5,442 nt of DNA from an uncultured Prevotella sp. (GTDB lineage Bacteria; Bacteroidota; Bacteroidia; Bacteroidales; Bacteroidaceae): assembly GCA_945788545.1 (NCBI GenBank), contig CALZMK010000131.1, positions 1-5,442 on the forward strand, written 5' to 3'. Under the pieces are notes generated by a model, which was given only the letters and a program-made list of their open reading frames with translations, ran no database searches and was not told the DNA's origin. Numbering within the stretch: the stretch's first letter is position 1; each line of letters opens with the position of its first letter. The position numbers were made by a program, and so were the translations under genes. This document shows positions 1-5,442 of this stretch, piece after piece.

Positions 1-378
1 GGTTGCCACAGCCCTTACCTTTGGGCTGACACGGGCAGCGCGCTCACGACAGACACCATCGACAGCTTCATGGGGGAGTATGGCAGCGACATCACATGCA
101 TAGCATTCATGGGAGGCGATGCCGAGCCGGAAACGATAGACATGCTTTCAGCATACATCCACCAGACATACCCCGCCATGAAGACGGCATGGTATAGCGG
201 ACGCGCACAGCTCTCCCCTCTCGTCAATCCATCCAATCTCGACTACTACAAGCTCGGGCCTTACCTCCGTCACCTCGGTCCTCTCAACTCCCCCACCACC
301 AACCAGCGTCTCTATCGCAAGAAAGCAGACGACACTTGGGAGGACATAACTCGACGACTGCAGAAATCAGTTGAGTAA
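1..378 (+). CDS. nrdG: Anaerobic ribonucleotide reductase activating protein (NrdG), 3' part
   Basis: This is the C-terminal 125 residues of a radical-SAM activase; the start lies before the window. NrdG uses a [4Fe-4S] cluster and S-adenosylmethionine to put the glycyl radical on the class III reductase NrdD in the cytoplasm, which allows dNTP synthesis without oxygen. Seen in the sequence: the fragment opens with GCHSPYL, which carries the last cysteine of the CxxxCxxC cluster motif, and about 40 residues later has CIAFMGGDAEP, the glycine-rich SAM-binding stretch typical of this family. The end, WEDITRRLQKSVE, fits the usual NrdG tail. Bacteroidota NrdG proteins are short (roughly 155-180 aa), so about 30-50 residues, including the first two cysteines, are missing off the window edge. 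nrdD would be expected just upstream. The reading frame is intact to its TAA stop. The family call rests on motif recognition, not on a search. Confidence 0.9.
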   Translation, partial: GCHSPYLWADTGSALTTDTIDSFMGEYGSDITCIAFMGGDAEPETIDMLSAYIHQTYPAMKTAWYSGRAQLSPLVNPSNLDYYKLGPYLRHLGPLNSPTTNQRLYRKKADDTWEDITRRLQKSVE

Positions 379-426
379 TTACAATATGATGTTAAACAGA
401 TAGCCGGAAATATTGTTTGTTGTTTG

Positions 427-457
427 CAAAGATACGAACATTATTCCGAATATCAAA
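427..457 (-). promoter_or_regulatory. Consensus Bacteroidota promoter pointing left, antisense to nrdG
   Basis: Read on the minus strand there is TTTG (457-454), exactly 19 bases, then TATCTTTG (434-427). This matches the Bacteroidota primary-sigma consensus TTTG-N19-TAnnTTTG at every defined position. Transcription would start near 420 and run into the 3' end of nrdG in antisense. No minus-strand gene is visible between 1 and 420. It could be the promoter of a lost gene, an antisense RNA, or chance, although a full match with correct spacing is unlikely by chance in a 104-base gap. Confidence 0.55.
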
Positions 458-482
458 ACCTCCACAACATTTTTAATTTAAA

Positions 483-965
483 ATGCGAATAACTAACATT
501 CTATTTCAGCTGGGTAACTACTCAGATCACCATAAAGAGATACATCAGACGGGAAAGTATATACTGCACATAGAGGCTAAGGGATATGACCCGAAAATGG
601 TGATGGTGGATATTCCTAAGATGTATAAGAACGAGGTGCAGAAAGAGTTAAACCCAGTGTATCTGCGCAAGAAACCAAAGAAACTCGAGGTGATGCTCGA
701 CGAGGTGGTAGTGAAGGCAACAAAGCTGAGATTCTATATGGACGGCGACACATGTTCTATGCCAATGCCAACAACCTCAACGACGACCATACGCCAGGGG
801 CTAACGGCGAATGGTCGCCACTGAAGCAGACCGAGGGAATGACGAAAGCCTACGAGGCGGGAATGGACTATAACTACGGCAGCATCGACCGCACCAGATA
901 CTACGGTTCCTTCCATAAATGGTATAAGGTGCTCTATCTGCTGTTTAAGCCGGAGTTCTATTACC
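483..965 (+). pseudogene. Left remnant of an outer-membrane TonB-type receptor gene
   Basis: This is a broken gene in two frames. From 483, the first frame gives TGKYILHIEAKGYDP, then VYLRKKPKKLEVMLDEVVV, KATKLRFYMDGDT. In Bacteroidota receptors of this type (carboxypeptidase-regulatory-like domain followed by plug and barrel) this is the end of the regulatory domain and the start of the plug. There is no signal peptide and the front of the domain is missing, so the 5' end is truncated. At about 749-752 the reading must shift frame: from 752 it continues FYANANNLNDDHTPGANGEW and SPLKQTEGMTKAYEAGMDYN, which belong to the family's barrel region hundreds of residues further on. The plug and early barrel are therefore deleted at the join. 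Family-like sequence fades after about residue RTRYYGS (near 911); the rest to 965 is unassigned. The matching C-terminal tail appears at 4190-4291. Dead gene; the family call is from memory of the motifs. Confidence 0.75.
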
Positions 966-2873
966 TTAAATATAACATTTCAAACTTTGCTTCATTAACC
1001 TCTCCAACTTATCCATAGACTTATGAAACTCGTTCCAATGTATGCCCTTGCCCACCGTGTTATACAGCAAGGCAGAGGCTGCGGGTGCATTGGTGGAGCC
1101 AACATATCGAGCTACGGTAGAGACTTGGATTTTCTCCTTGTCAATCTCAATGTATGCCGTATATAGGTTTATTGTCGGCATTGTGAAGTCCCTGCGATTG
1201 TCCACATCCCTGATAACCGTGGTGGTTTTGTTGCACCTCACCAACCGCCATGCCTTGTTGGCTTTGCTGCGCACGGTTTTTTCCTTGCTGAGAATGCCTA
1301 CGAACGTATCGAAGTTAACCTTTTGGCTGTCGTCATTGGAATTCTCGTCTGTCAAACTTATTTCGTGCCTTCTCCTAACGACCTTGTCCGACTCGACATC
1401 ACGCCTCATGCAACGTGCCATGAAATCCAGATTATCCTGCAACAGCAGCCTTCCATGTTCCTTCCCTTTCATATCCTTGAGCATTGCATCGGGCACAAGA
1501 TCGTGCTCGATAAGGTAAAGCACAAGGTCGGGATGACTACCTTCCGGCTGAAGACACAGCGTCATGGCACCTTCCTCAGCCTCCCCCTTGTCGTAGTATG
1601 GATTGTCGGGACTTTTCACGCACTTTGCACCACCCACAAACAGCATTTGGCCATTCGGGTGGAGAAAAGCCATAAAAGCCTCACTCATCGAGAACTGAGC
1701 AATGGGGAAAGAGGCTAATTGTGCTATTCCTATTTTAGTACTGAGCCATTTCTCGACATCCTTTTGATTGTTGAAGAAGAACAACCTCTTGCCACCATTT
1801 CGTTTTACCAATTCTTCGTATTGTCCTTGATAATCATGAAAGGCTCTGTATCCATTATTCTCTTTCTCGCAGTATTCTGCATATTGCTTGTCTTCCATCG
1901 GGAGAAACAGAGAGTGACCATTGGTGAACCATTCCCCACGGAAAGAGAAAAACGACCCAAAGATATGGGTACAGATTTTTGCGTCTCTTCTTATGTCTTC
2001 ACCAAAACTGTCAAGCAGGACATTATACCTGCGTTTCCTGAAATCCTCTACAATAATATTCTCATTGTCTATACCCGATATTTTGTATATCCCAAGTTTT
2101 GCATACTCCATTTTCTCTATCTCTGCAGCAACCTCGTCCTCAGGGTCGTCCATGTCAATCCTTATCATTTCGGCGTAAGCCTTGGTGGCAGGTATCGACA
2201 ACGGCCATGAACGATATTCAAACACAGAGTTATCCTCGGTCAACTCGCGAATCTGTTGCTGATTGACCCTAAGAAACAAATTCTTTACTCCATAATGGTC
2301 AGCCTCCATTACCGCATTGGAGTACCAACGTCCTAGATAGCTCCGGTTTTGCAACCAAACCATCACGCTCCTTATGAAATACGGGTTCTCCTGCGTCTCT
2401 TCCGAGAAGATATGGTCAGCCAGTTCATCATTGGGAGATATCGTGTGTTTTCGCCGATTCCAATAGTTGAGTAAATCTTCTGCCATATCGGCGATTGCGG
2501 CATTCGTAGGATTTAATATGCTTCCACCACGCTCTGCCACTATTGAAAGCCATAACACAAATTTCATAGCGTCAATGTCGGCATTGGGCGATGACGCATC
2601 CTTAGAATCATAAAACGGCAGGTACATGCCATACATCTTGCCGTACAATCGCGTGAAAACGTCAAACTGGTGTGTCCCCGAGTGTATGTCCTCAAAATAC
2701 AATGCCAAGCTGACACATGCATTCCTTAGTCCCTTATCATCCATAAATCCCAATCTACTGCCAAGCACATCACAAATTTCATTGGCGAGATTTGCATATT
2801 CCCTGTCTGTTAGACAATAGAGCATGTCAGGATGACGTTTTGTTATTTCACTTACTGGTATTTTTGACTTCAT
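966..2873 (-). CDS. DUF3843-like protein of unknown function, 635 aa
   Basis: A full-length cytoplasmic protein with no signal peptide or membrane segment. I read it as related to the Bacteroidota family DUF3843, from memory: N-terminal helices with YFEDIHSGTHQF (59-70) and YGMYLPFYD (81-89), a NPTNAAI and ISPNDELADH stretch (121-155), a small beta-rich part ending in FRGEWFTNG (311-319), then CVKSPDNPYYDKGEAEE (418-434), LVPDAMLKD (459-467) and DNLDFMARC (480-488). Residues from about 500 to 635 are a basic C-terminal extension that I do not recognise. No catalytic motif is evident, and the biochemical role of the family is unknown. It is the second gene of a two-gene unit, starting 41 bases after the ATPase stop, with no promoter motif found in that gap, so it probably depends on the ATPase promoter. 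The ATG follows an A/T-rich leader with no Shine-Dalgarno sequence, as usual in this phylum. Its 3' end abuts the broken receptor gene. The open frame is sure; the family name is moderately sure. Confidence 0.8.
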   Translation of the reverse strand: MKSKIPVSEITKRHPDMLYCLTDREYANLANEICDVLGSRLGFMDDKGLRNACVSLALYFEDIHSGTHQFDVFTRLYGKMYGMYLPFYDSKDASSPNADIDAMKFVLWLSIVAERGGSILNPTNAAIADMAEDLLNYWNRRKHTISPNDELADHIFSEETQENPYFIRSVMVWLQNRSYLGRWYSNAVMEADHYGVKNLFLRVNQQQIRELTEDNSVFEYRSWPLSIPATKAYAEMIRIDMDDPEDEVAAEIEKMEYAKLGIYKISGIDNENIIVEDFRKRRYNVLLDSFGEDIRRDAKICTHIFGSFFSFRGEWFTNGHSLFLPMEDKQYAEYCEKENNGYRAFHDYQGQYEELVKRNGGKRLFFFNNQKDVEKWLSTKIGIAQLASFPIAQFSMSEAFMAFLHPNGQMLFVGGAKCVKSPDNPYYDKGEAEEGAMTLCLQPEGSHPDLVLYLIEHDLVPDAMLKDMKGKEHGRLLLQDNLDFMARCMRRDVESDKVVRRRHEISLTDENSNDDSQKVNFDTFVGILSKEKTVRSKANKAWRLVRCNKTTTVIRDVDNRRDFTMPTINLYTAYIEIDKEKIQVSTVARYVGSTNAPAASALLYNTVGKGIHWNEFHKSMDKLERLMKQSLKCYI

Positions 2874-2914
2874 ATTTGTTATTGTATGTTAGTATTTTCA
2901 AAACCAAATTATTC

Positions 2915-4039
2915 TCAATACTTCGTTTTCAGCCAATATGCGAACACCGGGTCCTGGATTACAGTTGAGTCGGGAAGGATGTCTATCAAGTCCTTGTCCT
3001 GAAGAGCTTTTCTCAGGTTCTTGATATTGGCTGAGGTGCCAAGGTCGTATTTTGCCAAGACTTCGCGCGACGAAAAGTTTTTCTCGCCATTGGCTATGGC
3101 TTGCAGAAAAGCTATCTGTTTTGCTGTAAGGTTGTCGATGATATTGCTGAACAAGAGGCTAAGCTGGTTGACGAGCGAATCAAATGCCGATTTTACAGTA
3201 GCCGTGTCGCATGTCTCCATGGTGTGGAGCCATGTCAACTGTGCGAGTTGCTGCACGTAATAAGGATGACACTCCACCAACTGGGCAATGAGCGACGCAT
3301 CATCATCCGAGATACGTTTCCCCGTGTCATCGAATCTTCGGGTGATGTATCTCACCCATTCCTCCTGACAGATTTTGTCCAAAAACATCATGTCGCCGAA
3401 TTTATAGAACGGCATCTCGTAATTGCTGAATATATCGAGGAGCATGTGACGCTTACTGCCATACATGCAGTATCCCACCCTGTTGTGCATCTGCCAGTGT
3501 GAGCGCAGTTTCCGTTGAAATCCCAAAGGGTCGTCATATACATTGACATTCTGGAATTCATCTATACAGACTATAAATTTCTTGTCTTTTTCCTCCGCTA
3601 TCTTTTGGGGAAGGTCAAGAATCTCGTCAAACGAATATTGCTTGTCCTTGAAGTCAATGCCAAATGCCAATTCGTATTTCATACTGCTGTCGCTTAGAGA
3701 GAGTTTAGGTCCGAAGGTACCGACATATTTCTTTGCAGCAAGTATGAACTCATCCATCTTTGTGAATGAGGCAGCCAGAATCGCATTCACGTATGTCTGA
3801 TAAAACTGTGCCTCCGTACGGCAGTTGAATATGTCAACCTTGCATATAAGGTAGTCCCTGTCGTGCTTGATATCCTCAAGCACATGGCAAACCAATGATG
3901 TCTTTCCCCATCTGCGCGGAGAGATTATTATAGTATTGACAAGTCCAAGAAGGTTGTTCTTCAACTTCTTGGAATCCTCCTCGCGGTCGGTGAAATTCAT
4001 ACCGTCGGCAATCTTTCCATATACAAAAGGTATATCCAT
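2915..4039 (-). CDS. Archaeal-type AAA+ ATPase with C-terminal winged helix, 374 aa
   Basis: A P-loop ATPase of the archaeal-type ATPase_2 group (STAND-like), cytoplasmic. Seen in order: an N-terminal MDIPFVYGKIADG-NFTDRE lead-in (1-20) typical of these proteins, Walker A SPRRWGKTS (40-48, with K46 and T47), Walker B FIVCIDEFQN (155-164, D160 and E161), a sensor-1-like GSKRHML (194-200), then a helical lid. A winged-helix-like C-terminus follows (about 303-374), with LTAKQIAFLQAIANGE and the closing VFAYWLKTKY. The length is usual for single-chain members without a C-terminal nuclease (DUF234-type) domain. The family is common and multi-copy in Bacteroidota; substrates are mostly unknown, and roles in defence, regulation or mobile-element upkeep have been proposed. 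It heads a unit with the DUF3843-like gene 41 bases downstream. The ATG at 4039 lies about 26 bases after a TATATTTG -7 box, and repeats at the promoter suggest repression. Confidence 0.88.
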   Translation of the reverse strand: MDIPFVYGKIADGMNFTDREEDSKKLKNNLLGLVNTIIISPRRWGKTSLVCHVLEDIKHDRDYLICKVDIFNCRTEAQFYQTYVNAILAASFTKMDEFILAAKKYVGTFGPKLSLSDSSMKYELAFGIDFKDKQYSFDEILDLPQKIAEEKDKKFIVCIDEFQNVNVYDDPLGFQRKLRSHWQMHNRVGYCMYGSKRHMLLDIFSNYEMPFYKFGDMMFLDKICQEEWVRYITRRFDDTGKRISDDDASLIAQLVECHPYYVQQLAQLTWLHTMETCDTATVKSAFDSLVNQLSLLFSNIIDNLTAKQIAFLQAIANGEKNFSSREVLAKYDLGTSANIKNLRKALQDKDLIDILPDSTVIQDPVFAYWLKTKY

Positions 4040-4064
4040 AATGGTCTTATTTCAGATTTGACTG

Positions 4065-4072
4065 CAAATATA
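4065..4072 (-). promoter_or_regulatory. -7 box of the ATPase / DUF3843-like unit
   Basis: On the minus strand 4072-4065 reads TATATTTG, a full match to the Bacteroidota -7 element TAnnTTTG. The predicted start of transcription is near 4058, leaving a leader of about 20 bases before the ATG at 4039. No good TTTG lies 19-20 bases upstream; that place is occupied by the palindrome at 4081-4104. The promoter may be weak or need an activator. Confidence 0.6.
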
Positions 4073-4080
4073 ATCAATCT

Positions 4081-4104
4081 ATTTGAAATAAAATGATTTC
4101 AAAT
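4081..4104. promoter_or_regulatory. Perfect palindrome over the -33 region of the ATPase promoter
   Basis: ATTTGAAAT (4081-4089), a six-base spacer, then ATTTCAAAT (4096-4104): two perfect 9-base arms. The centre (about 4092) falls where the -33 element of the minus-strand promoter should lie, as expected for an operator of a dimeric regulator. A smaller ATTTG-ACTG-CAAAT palindrome (4056-4069) overlaps the -7 box and the expected start. The binding protein is unknown; autoregulation by the ATPase through its winged helix is possible. Confidence 0.5.
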
Positions 4105-4130
4105 CAACCGATTTCATAGATTTAACTGCA

Positions 4131-4189
4131 TTTAACTTTATGTATATTAATGCAAAGGGAAAGTTTAATATCATTAACAGTTGAAGTAA
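4131..4189. other. A/T-rich spacer with no recognised feature
   Basis: This stretch lies between the repeat cluster at the ATPase promoter and the outer-membrane protein tail. No open frame, promoter or hairpin was recognised. The right edge of the inserted or replacing DNA probably lies here, since receptor-like coding sequence resumes directly after the TAA at 4187-4189. Confidence 0.4.
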
Positions 4190-4291
4190 TATTACGTGCG
4201 CCGCACCATCAACGCCCAAGGCAAGACCGAGACCTTCTACAACATCATCCCCTCCTACTGCCTACTACATTTGACGTGGAGGATAAAGTAA
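4190..4291 (+). pseudogene. Right remnant: C-terminal tail of an outer-membrane beta-barrel protein
   Basis: The frame from 4190 to the TAA at 4289-4291 reads YYVRRTINAQGKTETFYN, then IIPSYCLLHLTWRIK. This looks like the end of Bacteroidota outer-membrane beta-barrel receptors of the carboxypeptidase-regulatory-like type: an NAQGK turn, an N-x-(I/L)P-x-Y step and a final aromatic-rich strand such as L-W-R. There is no start codon, and an in-frame stop (4187-4189) sits directly before it, so it cannot be a gene by itself. Strand and order agree with the remnant at 483-965, so both are probably pieces of one original gene now split by the ATPase / DUF3843-like unit. The family's usual final basic residues after the strand are short here. 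Confidence 0.6.
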
Positions 4292-4295
4292 TATC

Positions 4296-4382
4296 CCCTT
4301 CACCAGATAGGTGGCGTTCTGATTGAGCGCCACTCCCGGGGGGCTTGTAACTATACGTCACATTGTCTGTGAGCTCTATCAT
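4296..4382 (-). pseudogene. Possible scrap of a minus-strand gene
   Basis: Reading leftward from an ATG at 4382 gives MIELTDNVTYSYKPPGSG. If the frame shifts at the C-run opposite 4338-4343, the reading continues GVALNQNATYLVKGILLYP before stopping. Both halves look protein-like and join at a homopolymer, as expected of a decayed coding fragment. I do not recognise the family. It may be chance; the unshifted frame gives only about 45 residues before a stop. Confidence 0.2.
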
Positions 4383-4386
4383 TTTC

Positions 4387-4451
4387 CGGCTAAATCTCTT
4401 AAATAATCATAAGATTTAGCCGAATAATAATTTATTTCTTGGCTAAATCTC
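4387..4451. repeat. Three-copy CGGCTAAATCT element, two copies inverted and one direct
   Basis: CGGCTAAATCT (4387-4397) and AGATTTAGCCG (4412-4422) form a perfect 11-base inverted repeat with a 14-base spacer. GGCTAAATCTC returns at 4441-4451 in the same direction as the first copy. This third copy lies exactly between the -33 and -7 elements of the promoter for the gene at 4493. The arrangement fits an operator set for a repressor. The right-hand arm can also pair with the third copy, giving two alternative hairpins if transcribed from upstream. There is no T-run after the stem, so it is not a classic terminator. Confidence 0.55.
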
Positions 4452-4469
4452 GATTTTTATATAACTTTG
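4438..4469 (+). promoter_or_regulatory. Promoter of the second ATPase gene
   Basis: The -7 element TAACTTTG (4462-4469) matches TAnnTTTG fully; the -33 element is CTTG (4438-4441, TTG matching), 20 bases upstream. The predicted transcription start is near 4475, giving a leader of under 20 bases to the ATG at 4493. The leader is A-rich with no Shine-Dalgarno sequence. A GGCTAAATCTC repeat fills half of the spacer. Confidence 0.7.
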
Positions 4470-4492
4470 CGCCAGAATATAATAGAATCATT

Positions 4493-5442
4493 ATGGAAAA
4501 ATCAATCATTGGTCGCAAAGAAGAAATAACTCGCCTGAAGAAATATATCGCTTCCGACAGGTCGGAATTCATAGCTATATATGGCAGAAGACGTGTGGGA
4601 AAGACGTTCCTCATCAAGGAACTTCTGGAGGGACAGTTTACCTTCAGAATGACAGGCAAGGAAAATGCACGTATGGCAGACCAACTTCTGAACTTTTCTT
4701 ATGCCATGTCTGATTTCTTTAGCGAGGAAAAAGTACCCAAGGATTGGACTGAGGCATTTCGAATGCTATCCAAAGCTATTGAAAAAATGAAAGAAGGCAC
4801 AAAGATCATCTTCATTGACGAACTGCCTTGGCTGGACACACAGAAGTCAAAATTCATTAGTGCCCTTGAATATTTCTGGAATAATTGGGCATACTACCGC
4901 TCTGATATCAAACTGATTGTATGTGGTTCTGCTACTTCATGGATGCTGAATAAGATTATTAATGCGCGCGGTGGTTTGCACAACCGTGTCACTCACAAGA
5001 TTCTGGTATCACCATTCACACTTCATGAAACGGAACTGTATTTCAATGCAGGTGGATTTGATTACGAACGACAGGAAATCATCGACTGCTATATGGCTGT
5101 TGGTGGTGTGGCATATTATCTTTCATTGTTTGAAAACGACAAGAGTGTGGCAGAGAACATCAATGCACTTTGCTTCACCAAAGGAGGCGAACTATGTGAT
5201 GAGTTTGACAAACTCTTTAAGTCATTATTCAAGAAGGCCGACAATTACATAATGGTTATCAATGCCCTAAGCACAGTAGGAAAAGGCATGACTCGAAGTG
5301 ACATCATTGAGAAAACCAAGTTGACCAACAATGGCAACTTGACCACGCTACTTAATGAGCTGGAACAATGCGAGTTCATTCGTTCTTTCGTACCATTCAA
5401 GAAAGAGAAAAAAGACAAGCTCTATCAACTGGTTGACCAATT
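4493..5442 (+). CDS. Archaeal-type AAA ATPase (probable DUF234-type), 5' part
   Basis: The open frame runs from ATG 4493 off the right edge, giving 316 residues without a stop. Seen: SIIGRKEEI (4-12), the usual GRexE start of these ATPases; Walker A GRRRVGKTF (31-39, K37 and T38); Walker B KIIFIDELPWLD (104-115, D109 and E110); sensor-1-like VCGSATSWM (143-151); the arginine-containing GLHNRVTHKILVSPF (161-175); and MAVGGVAYYLSLF (201-213). A winged-helix-like part follows (about 250-300, with MTRSDIIEKTKL). Relatives are about 450-490 aa and end in a DUF234-type, possibly nuclease-like, domain, which would lie outside the window. It is only distantly related to the 374-aa ATPase on the other strand, with different Walker A surroundings. 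It is divergent from that gene, with its own promoter and repeat set. This start is chosen because it follows the promoter closely and gives the full family N-terminus. Confidence 0.88.
   Translation, partial: MEKSIIGRKEEITRLKKYIASDRSEFIAIYGRRRVGKTFLIKELLEGQFTFRMTGKENARMADQLLNFSYAMSDFFSEEKVPKDWTEAFRMLSKAIEKMKEGTKIIFIDELPWLDTQKSKFISALEYFWNNWAYYRSDIKLIVCGSATSWMLNKIINARGGLHNRVTHKILVSPFTLHETELYFNAGGFDYERQEIIDCYMAVGGVAYYLSLFENDKSVAENINALCFTKGGELCDEFDKLFKSLFKKADNYIMVINALSTVGKGMTRSDIIEKTKLTNNGNLTTLLNELEQCEFIRSFVPFKKEKKDKLYQLVDQ

Larger units (their letters stand above)
4054..4130. repeat. Short direct repeats around the ATPase promoter
   Basis: AGATTTGACTGCA (4054-4066) recurs as AGATTTAACTGCA (4118-4130), 13 bases with one mismatch. 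The core GATTTnA occurs four times on the plus strand, at 4055, 4095, 4110 and 4119. The repeats bracket the palindrome at 4081-4104 and cover the whole promoter. They look like a cluster of protein-binding sites, though the high A+T content of the stretch makes some repetition likely by chance. Confidence 0.4.

Noticed and set aside
15..236. Minus-strand open frame of 73 codons under the antisense promoter
   Set aside because: It lies wholly inside nrdG, gives a low-complexity methionine- and serine-rich product with no recognisable family, and is a shadow of the real frame.
381..416. ACAATAT ... ATATTGT as a terminator after nrdG
   Set aside because: The stem is only 7 bases of A/T-rich pairs with a loop of about 22 bases and no T-run, too weak to call.
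1042..2210. Several plus-strand open frames of 85-163 codons opposite the 635-aa gene
   Set aside because: All overlap one long intact minus-strand frame with clear protein character. Their products are hydrophobic or mixed and show no family motif.
3021..3800. Plus-strand open frames opposite the 374-aa ATPase
   Set aside because: They are shadows of a gene with Walker A and B motifs in the right order.
3896..3922. Walker A of the 374-aa ATPase (SPRRWGKTS) as a defective P-loop lacking the first glycine
   Set aside because: S/F-P-R-R-x-GKTS is, as I recall, the normal form in this ATPase subgroup, and the lysine, threonine and Walker B acidic pair are all present.
889..4208. Identical CCGCACCA at 889-896 and 4201-4208, near the two broken receptor ends, as a target duplication or crossover point
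   Set aside because: Eight matching bases between two stretches of about 100 bases can occur by chance, and the left copy is followed by about 70 bases before the cassette, so it does not mark a clean junction.
4432..4684. Two minus-strand frames over the start of the second ATPase
   Set aside because: They cover its promoter and Walker A region; the plus-strand frame is plainly the gene.
1..5442. CRISPR array, tRNA or rRNA genes, transposase or integrase
   Set aside because: No regularly spaced repeats, no tRNA cloverleaf, no rRNA-like sequence and no recombinase motif were recognised in the window.

Overview
The window looks like a Bacteroidota chromosome, most likely Prevotella or Bacteroides. 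Three things support this: promoters of the TTTG / TAnnTTTG type, A-rich leaders with no Shine-Dalgarno sequence, and proteins typical of that phylum (a short NrdG, a carboxypeptidase-regulatory-like outer-membrane receptor, and archaeal-type AAA ATPases). By eye, the left end (nrdG) is richer in G+C than the rest.

Layout. (1) Bases 1-378 (+) hold the 3' part of nrdG, the radical-SAM activase of anaerobic ribonucleotide reductase. (2) Bases 379-482 are intergenic and carry a textbook Bacteroidota promoter on the minus strand, pointing back into nrdG. (3) Bases 483 to about 965 (+) are the broken remains of a TonB-dependent-type outer-membrane protein gene. Its N-terminus is cut short, and an internal deletion with a frameshift lies near 749. 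(4) Bases 4039 down to 966 (-) form a two-gene unit: an archaeal-type AAA+ ATPase (374 aa), then, 41 bases on, a 635-aa protein that I read as DUF3843-like and whose function is unknown. (5) Bases 4040-4492 are a mosaic spacer. It holds the ATPase promoter with nested palindromes and repeats, a remnant (4190-4291, +) that reads like the C-terminus of the same outer-membrane protein family, a possible minus-strand coding scrap, and a three-copy repeat at the next promoter. (6) From 4493 to the window end (+) runs a second, different archaeal-type ATPase, cut by the edge.

The main reading is that the ATPase plus DUF3843-like pair is an accessory cassette that landed in, or replaced the middle of, an outer-membrane receptor gene, whose pieces now lie on both sides of it. 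The two divergent ATPase genes each have inverted-repeat elements at their promoters, which suggests tight repression. A defence or conflict role for the two-gene unit is possible but is inference only; no nuclease, toxin or recombinase motif was recognised.
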